This document shows positions 43,207-52,658 of a stretch of 64,000 nt of DNA, piece after piece (positions within the stretch are counted from its first letter, which is position 1; every line of letters begins with the position of its first letter). Source of the stretch: Staphylococcus intermedius NCTC 11048 (GTDB lineage: Bacteria; Bacillota; Bacilli; Staphylococcales; Staphylococcaceae); NCBI RefSeq assembly GCF_002902385.1, contig NZ_PPQH01000009.1, forward strand, positions 124,001 through 188,000. Direction: 5' to 3'. The position numbers and the translations under genes are program-made. The notes under the pieces are model-generated. The model did no database searches. It was not told the DNA's origin and saw only the letters and a list, made by a program, of their open reading frames with translations.

Positions 43207-43258
43207 AAGAGTGAGGCAACAGTACGTTCGAAAGGACATGTTGTTTCACTCTTTTTTT
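43207..43258 (+). terminator. nrdF terminator
   Basis: AAGAGTGA-GCAACA ... TGTTGTTTCACTCTT hairpin followed by TTTTTTT. Confidence 0.85.
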
Positions 43259-43321
43259 GATGCATGTGCGTTTTGAGAAAAATGGAAATTATTTTAAGTC
43301 GTGAAAGGGGAAAACGAGAAG

Positions 43322-43368
43322 AAAAAAGAGTGGAGCCGGGACACAATTGAGTTTCCCAGCCCACTCCG
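43322..43368 (-). terminator. Terminator of the CHY zinc protein gene
   Basis: On the minus strand GAGTGGGCTGGGA ... TCCCGGCTCCACTC followed by TTTTTTC. The arms contain the GCTGGGA/TCCCGGC word seen in staphylococcal intergenic repeats. Confidence 0.75.
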
Positions 43369-43377
43369 AAAAGTACA

Positions 43378-43692
43378 CTAAATTTCGAAATAATGATGAT
43401 AATGAAACTTACAACGGTTGTTAAAATGCGCTTCACATTGAGGACAAGATTCAGTCATCATATAGGTTTCAATGGCCATCTCATAACCGCAAACACCGCA
43501 TAGAATAGCGCGCTCATCAAATTCATCAGAATGCCAGCGCTTAGGACGGTGTTTTTCAGATTCATTGTGGCATTTAAAACAAGGATAATATTTATGACAA
43601 CATTTAAACTTAATTGCGATGACATCGAATGGCGTATTGTAGTGAGTACAACGTGTTTCTTGGTCGACAGTCGCACCATAAACTTTCGGCAT
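43378..43692 (-). CDS. CHY zinc finger protein
   Basis: 104-residue protein packed with zinc ligands: TRCTHYNTPFDVIAIKFKCCHKYYPCFKCH, then LCGVCGYEM and SCPQCEAHFN. This is the bacterial CHY-type zinc finger family (PF05495). It may bind zinc or nucleic acid; role unknown. ATG at 43692 after GGAGC. In S. aureus the homolog also neighbours murB. Confidence 0.88.
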   Translation of the reverse strand: MPKVYGATVDQETRCTHYNTPFDVIAIKFKCCHKYYPCFKCHNESEKHRPKRWHSDEFDERAILCGVCGYEMAIETYMMTESCPQCEAHFNNRCKFHYHHYFEI

Positions 43693-43716
43693 TGCATTCG
43701 CTCCTTAAACTTTTCT

Positions 43717-44637
43717 TTATTTGTCTAAATTTTCCCCAATAATACGTACTTCTCTTTCTAATTCAATTCCAAATTTTTCTTTCACGACATTTTGGACATG
43801 ACGAATTAGGTTTTCATAGTCTGTAGCTGTCCCGTGATCCACATTAACCATAAATCCAGCATGTTTGCGAGAAACTTCGACACCACCAATACGATGGCCT
43901 TGTAAGTCAGCATTTTGAATGAGTTGACCTGCAAAATGCCCCGGTGGACGACGGAAAACGCTGCCACATGATGGGTATTCAAGCGGTTGTTTAGATTCAC
44001 GTCGTTCTGTGAGGTCGTCCATCTTCTCTTGAATGTCTTCTTGCTTCCCAGGTGTTAGTGTAAATGCAGCTTCTAACACGACATAATGTTGTTTTTGGAT
44101 AATGCTATTACGATAATCCAATTCAAGTTCGTTATGTGTTAATTTAATCAATTCCCCGCGTTCGTCAATCACAAGTGCGTAATCAATCACATCTTTCACT
44201 TCGCCCCCATAAGCGCCTGCATTCATATAAACAGCGCCGCCGATAGAACCAGGGATACCACATGCAAATTCAAGGCCTGTTAAAGCAACGTCACGTGCTT
44301 TTCGAGACACATCGATAATCGCTGCACCACTGCCGGCAATAATCGTCGCGTCAGAAGTGACAATGTGATTTAAAGAAAGCAAACTTAATACAATCCCTCG
44401 AATACCACCGTCTCTAATGATGATATTCGAACCATTGCCTAAATAGGTCACAGGTATGTCATGTTCATATGCATATTTTACGACTTTTTGTACATCTTCA
44501 TAACGTTCAGGTGAAATATAAAAATCTGCATTCCCCCCAGTTTCAGTGTAAGTGTAGCGTTTCAATGGTTCATCTACCTTAATAATACTTGCAGGAATCA
44601 GTTTTTCTAAATCCTGTAAGATGCTAGAATGATTCAC
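43717..44637 (-). CDS. murB: UDP-N-acetylenolpyruvoylglucosamine reductase
   Basis: 306-residue FAD enzyme for the second step of UDP-MurNAc synthesis. FAD loop: [44 protein letters not shown]. The proton-donating serine is in [13 protein letters not shown], as in type II MurB. A GTG start at 44637 (AAGGA eight bases upstream) is preferred over an ATG at 44646 that overlaps the ribosome site. Confidence 0.95.
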   Translation of the reverse strand: MNHSSILQDLEKLIPASIIKVDEPLKRYTYTETGGNADFYISPERYEDVQKVVKYAYEHDIPVTYLGNGSNIIIRDGGIRGIVLSLLSLNHIVTSDATIIAGSGAAIIDVSRKARDVALTGLEFACGIPGSIGGAVYMNAGAYGGEVKDVIDYALVIDERGELIKLTHNELELDYRNSIIQKQHYVVLEAAFTLTPGKQEDIQEKMDDLTERRESKQPLEYPSCGSVFRRPPGHFAGQLIQNADLQGHRIGGVEVSRKHAGFMVNVDHGTATDYENLIRHVQNVVKEKFGIELEREVRIIGENLDK

Positions 44638-44782
44638 AAATAACATCCTTTCTTTTCGTTATAATTCATAGTGTTTTTGTCAATTTAAAAACAAATTCTC
44701 ATATTTGATGGTCATTACAAAGTATTTTTAGACTTAATTATATTTTAACTGTTTTAATAGAACGCGTCATGTATGAACATTT

Positions 44783-45301
44783 TTATGTTGTGTATTGCTG
44801 CAGCTGTTTAAACCATTGCGTTTTTAAATTTTCATAGTCTCGGATAGGCATGGTTGACTGGTCGAGAGAGGCTTTTTGGTCTTTAAAAAATTGAATGGCT
44901 GCAGGGTGATGTGTTAATAGTTCATGAAATTGTTGATATTGTTGGAAAGTAGGTGTGTGCATTTGAATGATATGTAAACGAACTTCTTGCTTTAATTCAT
45001 TAAGATTATTAAATTTTGCCATCACGACTTTCTTTTCATAGGCATGATGTAAGCGGTAAAATCCTACATAGTTTAATCGCTTTTCATCTAAGGATGTAAT
45101 GTCGTGCAAATTTTCAACACCGACTAAAATATCTAAAATAGGTTCAGTTGGATAATTAAAATGAAAAGTACCGCCAATATGTTGTGTAAACTTTACCGGT
45201 GAATCTAAGAGGTCGAATAAAATGTGTCGGTATTTTTCATATTGTGTCGCATAAAATGATTGTTGATTGTCGGTCGTAAATGGTTGGACATGACGATACA
45301 T
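44783..45301 (-). CDS. GrpB family protein (divergent)
   Basis: 172-residue protein of the GrpB/UPF0157 nucleotidyltransferase-like family. The region QHIGGTFHFNYPTEPILDILVGV corresponds to the usual HIGSTSVPGLxAKPIIDI motif, but the STSVPG part is changed and one Lys is missing. The C-terminal half has the family layout (YVGFYRL, LRLHI-like VRLHIIQM). Function unknown. ATG at 45301; AGAGG upstream. Divergent from the following lipoprotein. Confidence 0.75.
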   Translation of the reverse strand: MYRHVQPFTTDNQQSFYATQYEKYRHILFDLLDSPVKFTQHIGGTFHFNYPTEPILDILVGVENLHDITSLDEKRLNYVGFYRLHHAYEKKVVMAKFNNLNELKQEVRLHIIQMHTPTFQQYQQFHELLTHHPAAIQFFKDQKASLDQSTMPIRDYENLKTQWFKQLQQYTT

Positions 45302-45411
45302 ATGATGGCCTCTTTGAGTATCCTGTTGCGCAATTCTGCATTACTATATCATATATTATTTTCAAGTTAAATATGTTTATGTATAATACGAATTGAATAA
45401 GAGGTGTAGCA

Positions 45412-46305
45412 ATGGAAAAATGGGTGAAAATAATCATTTTAAGTTTTTTAATTGTTGGCAGTCTTACCGCATGTACGGCATCATCTCAAAAACAGATGCA
45501 TGCATTTGATCAACAAATGAAGACGGTCTCTGAAAAAGAACGCATTGTGAATCAAACTTTGGAAGAAATGAATTTAAACCAACTTTATGATCTGAGTCAA
45601 ACCGATACGACCGATGCGAATAAACGCGCTTTTGATCAACTGAAAAAACAAATTGACAACACGTTAAAACCAGCAATGAAAGCGTATCATCAGGAGGCTC
45701 AAGCACTTCCAGAAGAAAATAAAGATTTAAAAACATTGAAGTCTACATATTTAGAGGGCATAAAGGGTAAACAAAAAGTAATTGAAAAACTGGACCATTT
45801 TGTCGTACTCTGTCAAAACTCAATACGCGCCAATGAAAATATACTTGATTTCACACAACAATTTGAAAAGTATCGTAGTCGTGTGGAGACACAAATAAGT
45901 AGTGCGAAACAAACTACACAAGGTGCAGAAGATAGTGTGAAACTAGAAGCGCGCCTGGATGAAAATAATCGCTATATTAAAGATAAAGCAGAGACTTCTA
46001 TCCGCGAAAAAGATGGAAAGGCACAAATGCATGCGATTCAAGATGAAGTCATTCCGTTAGTTCAAAAACAGATAAAAGCGCTCAATGAAATGCAATTACG
46101 AGATGAGACGGCGAATCGCGCACGGCAAAATGCGGTTCAAATGTATTACAGTCTCGAGCGCTACTATCAAGAACGTGTCAAAACGATTGAATATAATCAA
46201 CAATTAGCCGAAACCAATATCCGTAAATTAATAACAAAAGCTAAAGATCTAGACAGCTACAACACACCGTATGAAAATCAGCGTGATCAAGTGAATTCAA
46301 AGTAA
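45412..46305 (+). CDS. YkyA-type cell-wall binding lipoprotein
   Basis: 297-residue secreted lipoprotein. The signal peptide (KWVKIIILSFLIVGSLTAC) ends in lipobox LTAC, giving an N-terminal lipidated cysteine near residue 21. The rest is a long alpha-helical, highly charged domain (coiled-coil like) as in the YkyA family (PF10368). -10 TATAAT lies at 45382-45387. Location is the outer membrane face. Function unknown. Confidence 0.85.
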   Translation: MEKWVKIIILSFLIVGSLTACTASSQKQMHAFDQQMKTVSEKERIVNQTLEEMNLNQLYDLSQTDTTDANKRAFDQLKKQIDNTLKPAMKAYHQEAQALPEENKDLKTLKSTYLEGIKGKQKVIEKLDHFVVLCQNSIRANENILDFTQQFEKYRSRVETQISSAKQTTQGAEDSVKLEARLDENNRYIKDKAETSIREKDGKAQMHAIQDEVIPLVQKQIKALNEMQLRDETANRARQNAVQMYYSLERYYQERVKTIEYNQQLAETNIRKLITKAKDLDSYNTPYENQRDQVNSK

Positions 46306-46367
46306 TTGAAGGATTCTGTTGAGAGTTGATTGTTATGGTCGTTGAGTAGCGGATTAAAAATTAAAGG

Positions 46368-46396
46368 TTAACAAGCTTATATTATGTGTGTATAAT
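46368..46396 (+). promoter_or_regulatory. Promoter of the brxC gene
   Basis: TTAACA (46368-46373), 17-base spacer, TATAAT (46391-46396); start codon 74 bases downstream. Confidence 0.7.
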
Positions 46397-46469
46397 GGTA
46401 AACATTGAGAAAAGTACTGAGTTATTTCAGATAATAGACAAACAGAAAATCTACTTAGAGGTGAAGAGA

Positions 46470-46790
46470 ATGGCGATTAAGCTAACTTCGATTGACCAAT
46501 TCGAACAAATCATTGAAGACAATCCATATATATTTATTTTAAAACATAGCAATACTTGTCCGATTTCAGAAAACGCATTTGATCAATTTAATAAATTTTT
46601 ATATGAACGTGATATGGATGGTTACTATGTCGTCGTTCAAGAAGCGCGTGAATTATCGGATTATATTGCTGAAAAGACAGGCGTTCAACATGAATCACCT
46701 CAAGCCCTTTATTTCGTAAACGGTGAGGTAAAGTGGCATGATAGTCATAAAAATGTGAATGTCTCTGAACTTGCGAAAGCTGAAGAATAG
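46470..46790 (+). CDS. brxC: Bacillithiol system monothiol redox protein (BrxC/YtxJ)
   Basis: 106-residue thioredoxin-fold protein. The active-site motif TCPIS (usually TCPVS/TCPIS) carries one cysteine, matching the YtxJ/BrxC family that removes bacillithiol from proteins. The ATG at 46470 follows GAGGTGA; earlier in-frame starts add residues unlike the family. Cytosolic. Monocistronic. Confidence 0.9.
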   Translation: MAIKLTSIDQFEQIIEDNPYIFILKHSNTCPISENAFDQFNKFLYERDMDGYYVVVQEARELSDYIAEKTGVQHESPQALYFVNGEVKWHDSHKNVNVSELAKAEE

Positions 46791-46891
46791 GCGGACATTG
46801 TTTGCTACTTCTGAAGTGATGCGATGATGGATAGCCTTGAATAGTTTAAGCAATCAACGTTGAAAATGATGAGCAATATTTGAAATATATG

Positions 46892-46932
46892 AAAGCAACA
46901 CACGCGATAATGCAAGATGTGTTGCTTTTTAT
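46892..46932 (+). terminator. brxC terminator
   Basis: AAAGCAACACA / TGTGTTGCTTTTTATTTT hairpin with T-rich tail, 100 bases after the stop. Confidence 0.8.
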
Positions 46933-47021
46933 TTTGATAAGCGTCATCAATATATAAGACCTATTGTTGTGAGGATAACAGGAGCTCGGCGATACGTGTA
47001 AAATCATTTCGTTCCGTTCGT

Positions 47022-47051
47022 TTGTACACTATTGAAGGTCAAGGCTATAAT
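47022..47051 (+). promoter_or_regulatory. Promoter of the glycerate kinase gene
   Basis: TTGTAC (47022-47027), 18-base spacer, TATAAT (47046-47051). Confidence 0.65.
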
Positions 47052-47151
47052 ATAGAATAATGGGATGAATTGAGATATATTACATGAATACAATGTTGAA
47101 TTTAAATTGAGATGTTGATGATAAATATTTGAAAGATAAGAGGGTGACCAC

Positions 47152-48267
47152 ATGAAAATATTAGTAGCAATGGATGAATTTAATCACATTATTTCAAGTT
47201 ATGATGCAAACCGCTATGTCGAAGAAGGTGTGGCGAGTCAAATTGAGGATGCGGATATTGTACAAGTACCTCTTTTTAATGGAAGAAGAGAACTATTAAA
47301 TGCGGTCTTTTTATGGAAGTCTGGCACACAATACCAAATTTCGGTACATGATGCAGCAATGCAAACTGTTGATGCAACGTATGGTCAAACAGAAGATGGC
47401 TTGACAATTATTGAAGCTGGCCAATTCTTGAAAGGGACGTTGCCACTTGTGCAACAAACAAGCTATGGTTTAGGCGAAGTCATGCGTCATGCTTTAGATA
47501 AAAATGCGCAACATATGATTATTTCAGTCGGTGCCATGGATACATTTGATGGTGGTGCAGGGATGTTACAAGCTTTAGGTGCACAATTTTACGATGATGA
47601 AGGTCGAATTGTTGACATGACAAAAGGTGGCGGTCAAATCAAACATGTGCGTCGTATCGATCTCGAAGGCCTACATGAAGGTTTGAAGCAGTGCCGGATT
47701 CAGATTGTAACTGATTTTGAGAGTAAACTATACGGAAAACAGAGTGCAGTCATGAAGACTTATCCAAATCTCAACATAGACCGAGAAGAAGCGGTGATTA
47801 TTGATAATTTACTTTGGTACTGGAGTGAATTGTTCAAACATCAGCATCATATCGTGCTAGGTATGGTTGAACGAGGGGGTGCTGGTGGCGGCATTGCGGC
47901 GACGATGCAGGCGTTATTTAATGCAGACATCCATACGAGTCATGAACTCGTTGATCAAATTACAGGATTAAATCAATTGGTTAAACAAGCCGACTTGGTT
48001 GTATTTGGTGAAGGCATTGATGAACAAGACGAAATGATAGAAACATCCTCATTAAGAATTGCGGAACTTTGCCAACAATATGACAAGCCATCCATTGCAT
48101 TATGTGGGACAACTGATAAATTTGAGCGATTTGAAGCGTTAGGTGTTACAGGTATGTTTAATACGTTTATCGACATGCCTAAAACATTGACGGATTTCAA
48201 AATGGGAATACAGTTGAGAAATTATGCGGTGCAAGCCGTTCGATTGTTGCGCACACCATTTAATTAG
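47152..48267 (+). CDS. glxK: Glycerate kinase
   Basis: 371-residue type 1 glycerate kinase (PF02595) that phosphorylates D-glycerate. The motifs GGAGMLQALG and GAGGGIAATMQALF, and LVVFGEGIDEQDEM correspond to the conserved glycine-rich and catalytic regions. The usual TGEGR is here FGEGI. ATG at 47152 after GAGGGTGA. Single gene between its own promoter and terminator. Confidence 0.9.
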   Translation: MKILVAMDEFNHIISSYDANRYVEEGVASQIEDADIVQVPLFNGRRELLNAVFLWKSGTQYQISVHDAAMQTVDATYGQTEDGLTIIEAGQFLKGTLPLVQQTSYGLGEVMRHALDKNAQHMIISVGAMDTFDGGAGMLQALGAQFYDDEGRIVDMTKGGGQIKHVRRIDLEGLHEGLKQCRIQIVTDFESKLYGKQSAVMKTYPNLNIDREEAVIIDNLLWYWSELFKHQHHIVLGMVERGGAGGGIAATMQALFNADIHTSHELVDQITGLNQLVKQADLVVFGEGIDEQDEMIETSSLRIAELCQQYDKPSIALCGTTDKFERFEALGVTGMFNTFIDMPKTLTDFKMGIQLRNYAVQAVRLLRTPFN

Positions 48268-48283
48268 TGATGATATATGAATC

Positions 48284-48315
48284 AAAAAGAGACTGAATTT
48301 TTCAGTCTCTTTTTG
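48284..48315. terminator. Bidirectional terminator between glycerate kinase and pepT
   Basis: AAAAAGAGACTGAA / TTCAGTCTCTTTTT, perfect hairpin. Confidence 0.9.
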
Positions 48316-48383
48316 ATGGTTTAACTGGTATTGATTATTTTACATTCAGCACATACCACTATATTGTCTTCGGACGACAAGTC

Positions 48384-49607
48384 TTATTTTTCAGCTGCTT
48401 TTTGTACGATGCCTACGATGACTTGTACGGCTTGTGTCATTACATCAATCGATGCGTATTCATAAGGACCGTGGAAGTTATCGCAACCTGTAAATAAATT
48501 CGGTGTCGGTAAGCCCATAAACGAAAGTTGTGAGCCATCTGTGCCACCTCGAATAGGTTCTGTGTTCGGCGTGATATTAAGTTCAGCATAAACTGCTTTT
48601 GGAATATCGATAATATGTTGAAGTGGCGTAATTTTTTCTGCCATGTTTCGATATTGGTCATTGATTACGAGATGAACAGGATCATAATAATAACGTGCAT
48701 TGATGTCTTTTTGAATCGCAATAAGTTGTTGCTTTCGATTTTCAAAAGAAATGCTGTCATGGTCACGAATGATGTAATGTGCTGTGGCTGTTTCAACGTT
48801 TCCATTCATTTCCATGAGGTGGAAGAAACCTTCGTAACCTTCAGTATGTTCTGGCACTTCATTGGCTGGCAACGCTTGGTGGAATGCGTGCGCTAAATTC
48901 AATGCATTGACCATTTTATCTTTTGCAGAACCAGGGTGCACATTCACACCTTCAAACGTAATTTTAGCTTCAGCAGCGTTAAAACTTTCAAATTGTAATT
49001 CGCCTAATTGACTGCCATCCATAGTGTACGCAAATTCCGCATCAAAACGTTCAACATCGAATTTGTGAGGGCCACGACCGATTTCTTCATCTGGAGTAAA
49101 ACCGACACGAATACGACCATGTTTAATTTCTGGATGTTCGATTAAGTATTGGAGCGCCTCCATAATTTCGACGACACCTGCTTTATCATCAGCGCCGAGT
49201 AATGAAGTCCCATCTGTTGTCATTAATGTATGGCCTTTAACTTTAAGAATATCTGGAAAGACTTCAGGATTAATTTCACGGCCAGAAGTACCTAAAGTAA
49301 TGACACCGCCGTCATATAGATCTATGATTTGTGGATTAACATTTGCAGCATTGAAATCTGGTGATGTATCCACATGCGCTAAAAATCCAATCGTAGGTGC
49401 ATCTGTTTCGATATTCGCTTCTAATGTGGCGAATAGATAACCGTGATGATCTAAATCTGTTTCGAGGCCCATCGCTTTTAATTCACTCTCTAAAAGATGA
49501 AGCAAATCCCATTGACGCTCAGTAGAAGGGGTTGTCTCGCTACTTGGGTCAGATTGTGTATTGATTTTAACGTAACGTGAAAGTCTTTCGATAATTTGTT
49601 CTTTCAA
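48384..49607 (-). CDS. pepT: Peptidase T (aminotripeptidase)
   Basis: 407-residue M20-family zinc metallopeptidase releasing the N-terminal residue of tripeptides. Metal ligands: HVDTSPDF, the bridging aspartate in [11 protein letters not shown], the catalytic glutamate pair in TPDEEIGRG, and AYTMDGS and the late histidine in [18 protein letters not shown] start at 49607 is chosen (AAGGAG eight bases upstream; gives MKEQIIERL). Probably the first gene of nothing larger, with the ThrE genes 24 bases upstream on the same strand. Confidence 0.94.
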   Translation of the reverse strand: MKEQIIERLSRYVKINTQSDPSSETTPSTERQWDLLHLLESELKAMGLETDLDHHGYLFATLEANIETDAPTIGFLAHVDTSPDFNAANVNPQIIDLYDGGVITLGTSGREINPEVFPDILKVKGHTLMTTDGTSLLGADDKAGVVEIMEALQYLIEHPEIKHGRIRVGFTPDEEIGRGPHKFDVERFDAEFAYTMDGSQLGELQFESFNAAEAKITFEGVNVHPGSAKDKMVNALNLAHAFHQALPANEVPEHTEGYEGFFHLMEMNGNVETATAHYIIRDHDSISFENRKQQLIAIQKDINARYYYDPVHLVINDQYRNMAEKITPLQHIIDIPKAVYAELNITPNTEPIRGGTDGSQLSFMGLPTPNLFTGCDNFHGPYEYASIDVMTQAVQVIVGIVQKAAEK

Positions 49608-49631
49608 ACTGAACACTCCTTTTTGATTTAC

Positions 49632-50135
49632 TTAGATACGGTTATTCATATGATAACCTTTACGATAATGCTTTCCTTTAAGTTTACCATAGGCATGTTT
49701 AAGTCGTGTATAGATGTAGTAGAAGATTTCTGCACATAGAATCCCGAATGCAATGGCACCTGAAGTTAATGTCACTTCTAAAAATTGATTAACAGCAGGC
49801 GTATAAGCATTTGTAACAAGTAAACGGGTTGCTTCATATGCAGCACCACCAGGGACTAACGGAATGATACCAGGCACAATAAAAATAATAACAGGGCGTT
49901 TATAATGACGGCTCATTGTATGGCTCATGATTGCAAGGATAAAACTCCCTAAAAAAGCAGCTAGGACAATCCCGTAATTCATATCTACTGTGAATTTATA
50001 GATTGACCATCCCATTGCACCTACAAAGCCTGATGCAACTAAAAGGCGTTTCGGCGCATTGAATATGATTGAAAATAGCATCGTCGAAACAAAGCTGATT
50101 AAAAACTGAGCAATGTAATAAAAAATATAAGTCAA
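49632..50135 (-). CDS. Threonine/serine exporter subunit, ThrE_2/DUF3815 type
   Basis: 167-residue membrane protein with about five helices. It corresponds to the C-terminal half of ThrE exporters (FLGSFILAIMSHTMSRHYKRPVIIFIVPGIIPLVPGG, a conserved PG-x-IPLVPG loop). TTG start at 50135. Works with the neighbouring ThrE_1 half, 15 bases away; the two genes reconstitute a ThrE protein. Confidence 0.9.
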   Translation of the reverse strand: MTYIFYYIAQFLISFVSTMLFSIIFNAPKRLLVASGFVGAMGWSIYKFTVDMNYGIVLAAFLGSFILAIMSHTMSRHYKRPVIIFIVPGIIPLVPGGAAYEATRLLVTNAYTPAVNQFLEVTLTSGAIAFGILCAEIFYYIYTRLKHAYGKLKGKHYRKGYHMNNRI

Positions 50136-50150
50136 TGTCCTCGCACCTTT

Positions 50151-50912
50151 CTAAAAAATAAGTAATACAATCGCAACACCTGCACCAATTGCAAATGCAG
50201 TGAGGGCGGCTTCTACACCCCGTGACATGCCTGCTAAAAGCTCACCAGCCATTAAATCACGAATGGCATTTGTAATTAAAATACCTGGTACAAGCGGCAT
50301 GACACCAGCAATTGTAATAATATCTTGGTTCGTCGCCCATCCATTTTTAGTGAAAAATGCGGCGACTGCAATGACAACTGTGGCACTAATGAATTCTGAG
50401 AAAAATTTAATTTGAATAAAGCGTTGGACTAAGTCGAATGTTAAAAATGCAGCGCCACCTGCCATAACAGCGTAAATAAAATCATGTCGAACACCGCCGA
50501 ACATAAATAAAAAGAAACCACATGCGATCGATGCAGCTAAAAACTTAATGATAAATGAATATTGTAATGAAGCGTGTTCTAAATGAATGAGTTCAGCTTT
50601 TGCTTCGTCTAATGTTAACGCATTACGCGAAATTTTTCTTGAAATATTGTTAGCGAGTGCAATCTTTTCTAAGTCCGTCGTTCGTTCACGCACACGAACA
50701 AGACGTGTATTCGTTCGGTCGTTCAGTGAAAAAATAATCGCTGTTGATGTGACAAAGGCGTATGTATCTTCTAAACCAAAGCTCGCTGCAATGCGGCCCA
50801 TTGTATCTTCTACACGATATGTTTCTGCACCACTTTCTAATAAAACCTTACCCGCAAGTAGGACGACATCAATGACTTTATTTTCATCAATAATCGTGAG
50901 TGCTTCTGCCAT
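50151..50912 (-). CDS. Threonine/serine exporter subunit, ThrE/DUF1212 type
   Basis: 253 residues. N-terminal soluble region (about 1-110: ESGAETYRVEDTMGRIA, TNTRLVRVRERTTDLEKI) that is conserved in ThrE proteins, then about five helices including the PGILITNAIRDLMAGE loop. The ATG at 50912 follows AAAGGAG. First gene of a possible three-gene run with the other ThrE half and pepT, a plausible peptide-to-amino-acid overflow unit. Confidence 0.9.
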   Translation of the reverse strand: MAEALTIIDENKVIDVVLLAGKVLLESGAETYRVEDTMGRIAASFGLEDTYAFVTSTAIIFSLNDRTNTRLVRVRERTTDLEKIALANNISRKISRNALTLDEAKAELIHLEHASLQYSFIIKFLAASIACGFFLFMFGGVRHDFIYAVMAGGAAFLTFDLVQRFIQIKFFSEFISATVVIAVAAFFTKNGWATNQDIITIAGVMPLVPGILITNAIRDLMAGELLAGMSRGVEAALTAFAIGAGVAIVLLIF

Positions 50913-51152
50913 GGTTGTGTCTCCTTTCATCTCAATTAATAGTCAGTCTACATGGGAATAATACCACTTGCAATAGTTAATACTCAGTTTTTATGAAACT
51001 TTCAAAAGTGTGATTTGTGAATGAGTAAGGTATGAAAAGTAATTTAACTTTAGTGTTAGGCATTTGGTGTATTGACCCGACAAGACTAACAAAATGATGG
51101 GCGGAAAATTTTGGGAAATCTGAATGGATATATCTATCAATGAAGGCGTAAA

Positions 51153-51190
51153 TAAAAAGTCACCTCTCTCATGGAAGAAAGGTGACTTCA
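51153..51190 (-). terminator. gdpS terminator
   Basis: AAGTCACCT / AGGTGACTT hairpin, minus strand ends in TTTTTATT. Confidence 0.8.
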
Positions 51191-51195
51191 CACTA

Positions 51196-52266
51196 TTATT
51201 TTGGGTTGATAATCGGACTAAACATAACTTGATTACGTCCTTCGTTTTTCGCGACATGTAACATATCATCAGCGTCTTTAAATAATTTTCGTTGTGATTT
51301 GTGGCTCTCGCTCGTCATGTAACCGACACCAATAGAGACGGAGAGTTTAATGACAATTTTGTCCGGTAAATGGAAATTTGATTTTTCCACTGCTTTACGA
51401 ATACTTTCAGCAAGTTTAACGCACTCGTCTAAAGAACAATCACGTAATACGATCGAAAATTCTTCGCCGCCATTTCGGAAAATGTGTGTTGTTTTAGGTA
51501 CGTAATTTTGTAAAAGGTGTGACATTTGTTTTAATACGGCGTCACCCGCATGATGTGTATAGGCATCGTTCACATCTTTAAAACCATCAATGTCAATTAA
51601 TAGTAACGCTAAACTTTGTTGCTCATCTTCGGCAACGCGTGCCATCTCGTTTAAATGACGGTCAAATTCTTTAACATTACCTAATCCTGTCAAGTAATCG
51701 ACAGTATCTTCATTCTCATATCGTTCAATCAGTGAGAAGAATCTGAGCAAGTCTACGTAAAATACGGCTGTCACTAATGTCGCAATTATTGAAATTGGAA
51801 TTAAATAGAACACTTCTACGATATCAAATGACGGCATAATCATTGCGATAATCGCTAAAATCATAATACTTAAAATGTTTAAGATTTGGATTGCAACGAC
51901 ATGATTTTGCTTGAGAAATGGGCCTATTGTGCTTACAATAGCTGCAATGACTAGCAACGACACGGCGTAAGTTAATGTTGTCGATAACACAAAATAACCG
52001 ACTAAAGCGATGATGACTGCTGCGAATACTGTGTAAATAGAATTTGTATATCGACCTAAAAAGAGTAAAGGAACAAAAGAAAGTTGAATCATATAGTTTT
52101 CGATTGGAATAGGTTGAAATGCAAGTAACAACCCGACGATGGTCATCAATACGGTAATATAACTTTTTGAGAATCTAAAGTCATGAGATTCAGCGTATTG
52201 AAGACGATGAAATAAATATATTCCAGCGATTGTTACTGAAATATTATAAATAATAGCTTCAATCAT
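51196..52266 (-). CDS. gdpS: GGDEF-domain membrane protein GdpS
   Basis: 356 residues. N-terminal 5TM (5TMR-LYT type) sensory region (about 1-190), then a GGDEF domain (about 195-350). The signature is GGEEF, and the metal-binding [10 protein letters not shown] is present. It is the only GGDEF protein conserved in staphylococci. In S. aureus and S. epidermidis it affects virulence and biofilm genes apparently without cyclic-di-GMP. The ATG at 52266 follows AAAGGAG. Confidence 0.94.
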   Translation of the reverse strand: MIEAIIYNISVTIAGIYLFHRLQYAESHDFRFSKSYITVLMTIVGLLLAFQPIPIENYMIQLSFVPLLFLGRYTNSIYTVFAAVIIALVGYFVLSTTLTYAVSLLVIAAIVSTIGPFLKQNHVVAIQILNILSIMILAIIAMIMPSFDIVEVFYLIPISIIATLVTAVFYVDLLRFFSLIERYENEDTVDYLTGLGNVKEFDRHLNEMARVAEDEQQSLALLLIDIDGFKDVNDAYTHHAGDAVLKQMSHLLQNYVPKTTHIFRNGGEEFSIVLRDCSLDECVKLAESIRKAVEKSNFHLPDKIVIKLSVSIGVGYMTSESHKSQRKLFKDADDMLHVAKNEGRNQVMFSPIINPK

Positions 52267-52658
52267 AATTAAGCGACTCCTTTTCTTTACCATTAGTTAT
52301 TGTATGTGAAATGTTACAATTTGTCATTATTTTTTATAACATGCAAAGTTTTACGTGTTTGAAAATGTTTTTATAGGAACTTGACCCCTAAGGTGTGATA
52401 AGATATACGTGTATTTTAACCTTATCAACGCTTTTAATTAATGAAATATACATGCCTCATTCAATTTGATTGATGGGTTTAATGTACTTTTGATTTAATG
52501 TAAAATAAATATATTGGCAAGACTGACATAATAAAAAGGATTATTTTATGATTGTGTATTGTCTTGTATTTAACTGATGTGTTGAAGTCGTTTGAAAATG
52601 TGCTTTGCCATTGTTGAACGATGAATGAAGAAAAATTCCGTGTAATGTAGGTGAACTG
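52267..52658. other. Divergent region between gdpS and tarO
   Basis: About 390 AT-rich bases. It contains the tarO promoter candidate (52381-52409) and no ORF. The resulting leader of about 240 bases before tarO is long; no known riboswitch was recognised in it. Confidence 0.5.
52381..52409 (+). promoter_or_regulatory. Candidate tarO promoter
   Basis: TTGACC (52381-52386), 17-base spacer, TATACG (52404-52409). Confidence 0.55.

Larger units (their letters stand above)
46791..47151. other. Intergenic region before the glycerate kinase gene
   Basis: About 360 bases holding a terminator (46892-46932) and a promoter (47022-47051). No ORF with a ribosome site was seen. Confidence 0.5.

Noticed and set aside
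51000-51269. 92-residue minus-strand frame at the end of gdpS
   Set aside because: Overlaps the gdpS end and terminator; no ribosome site.
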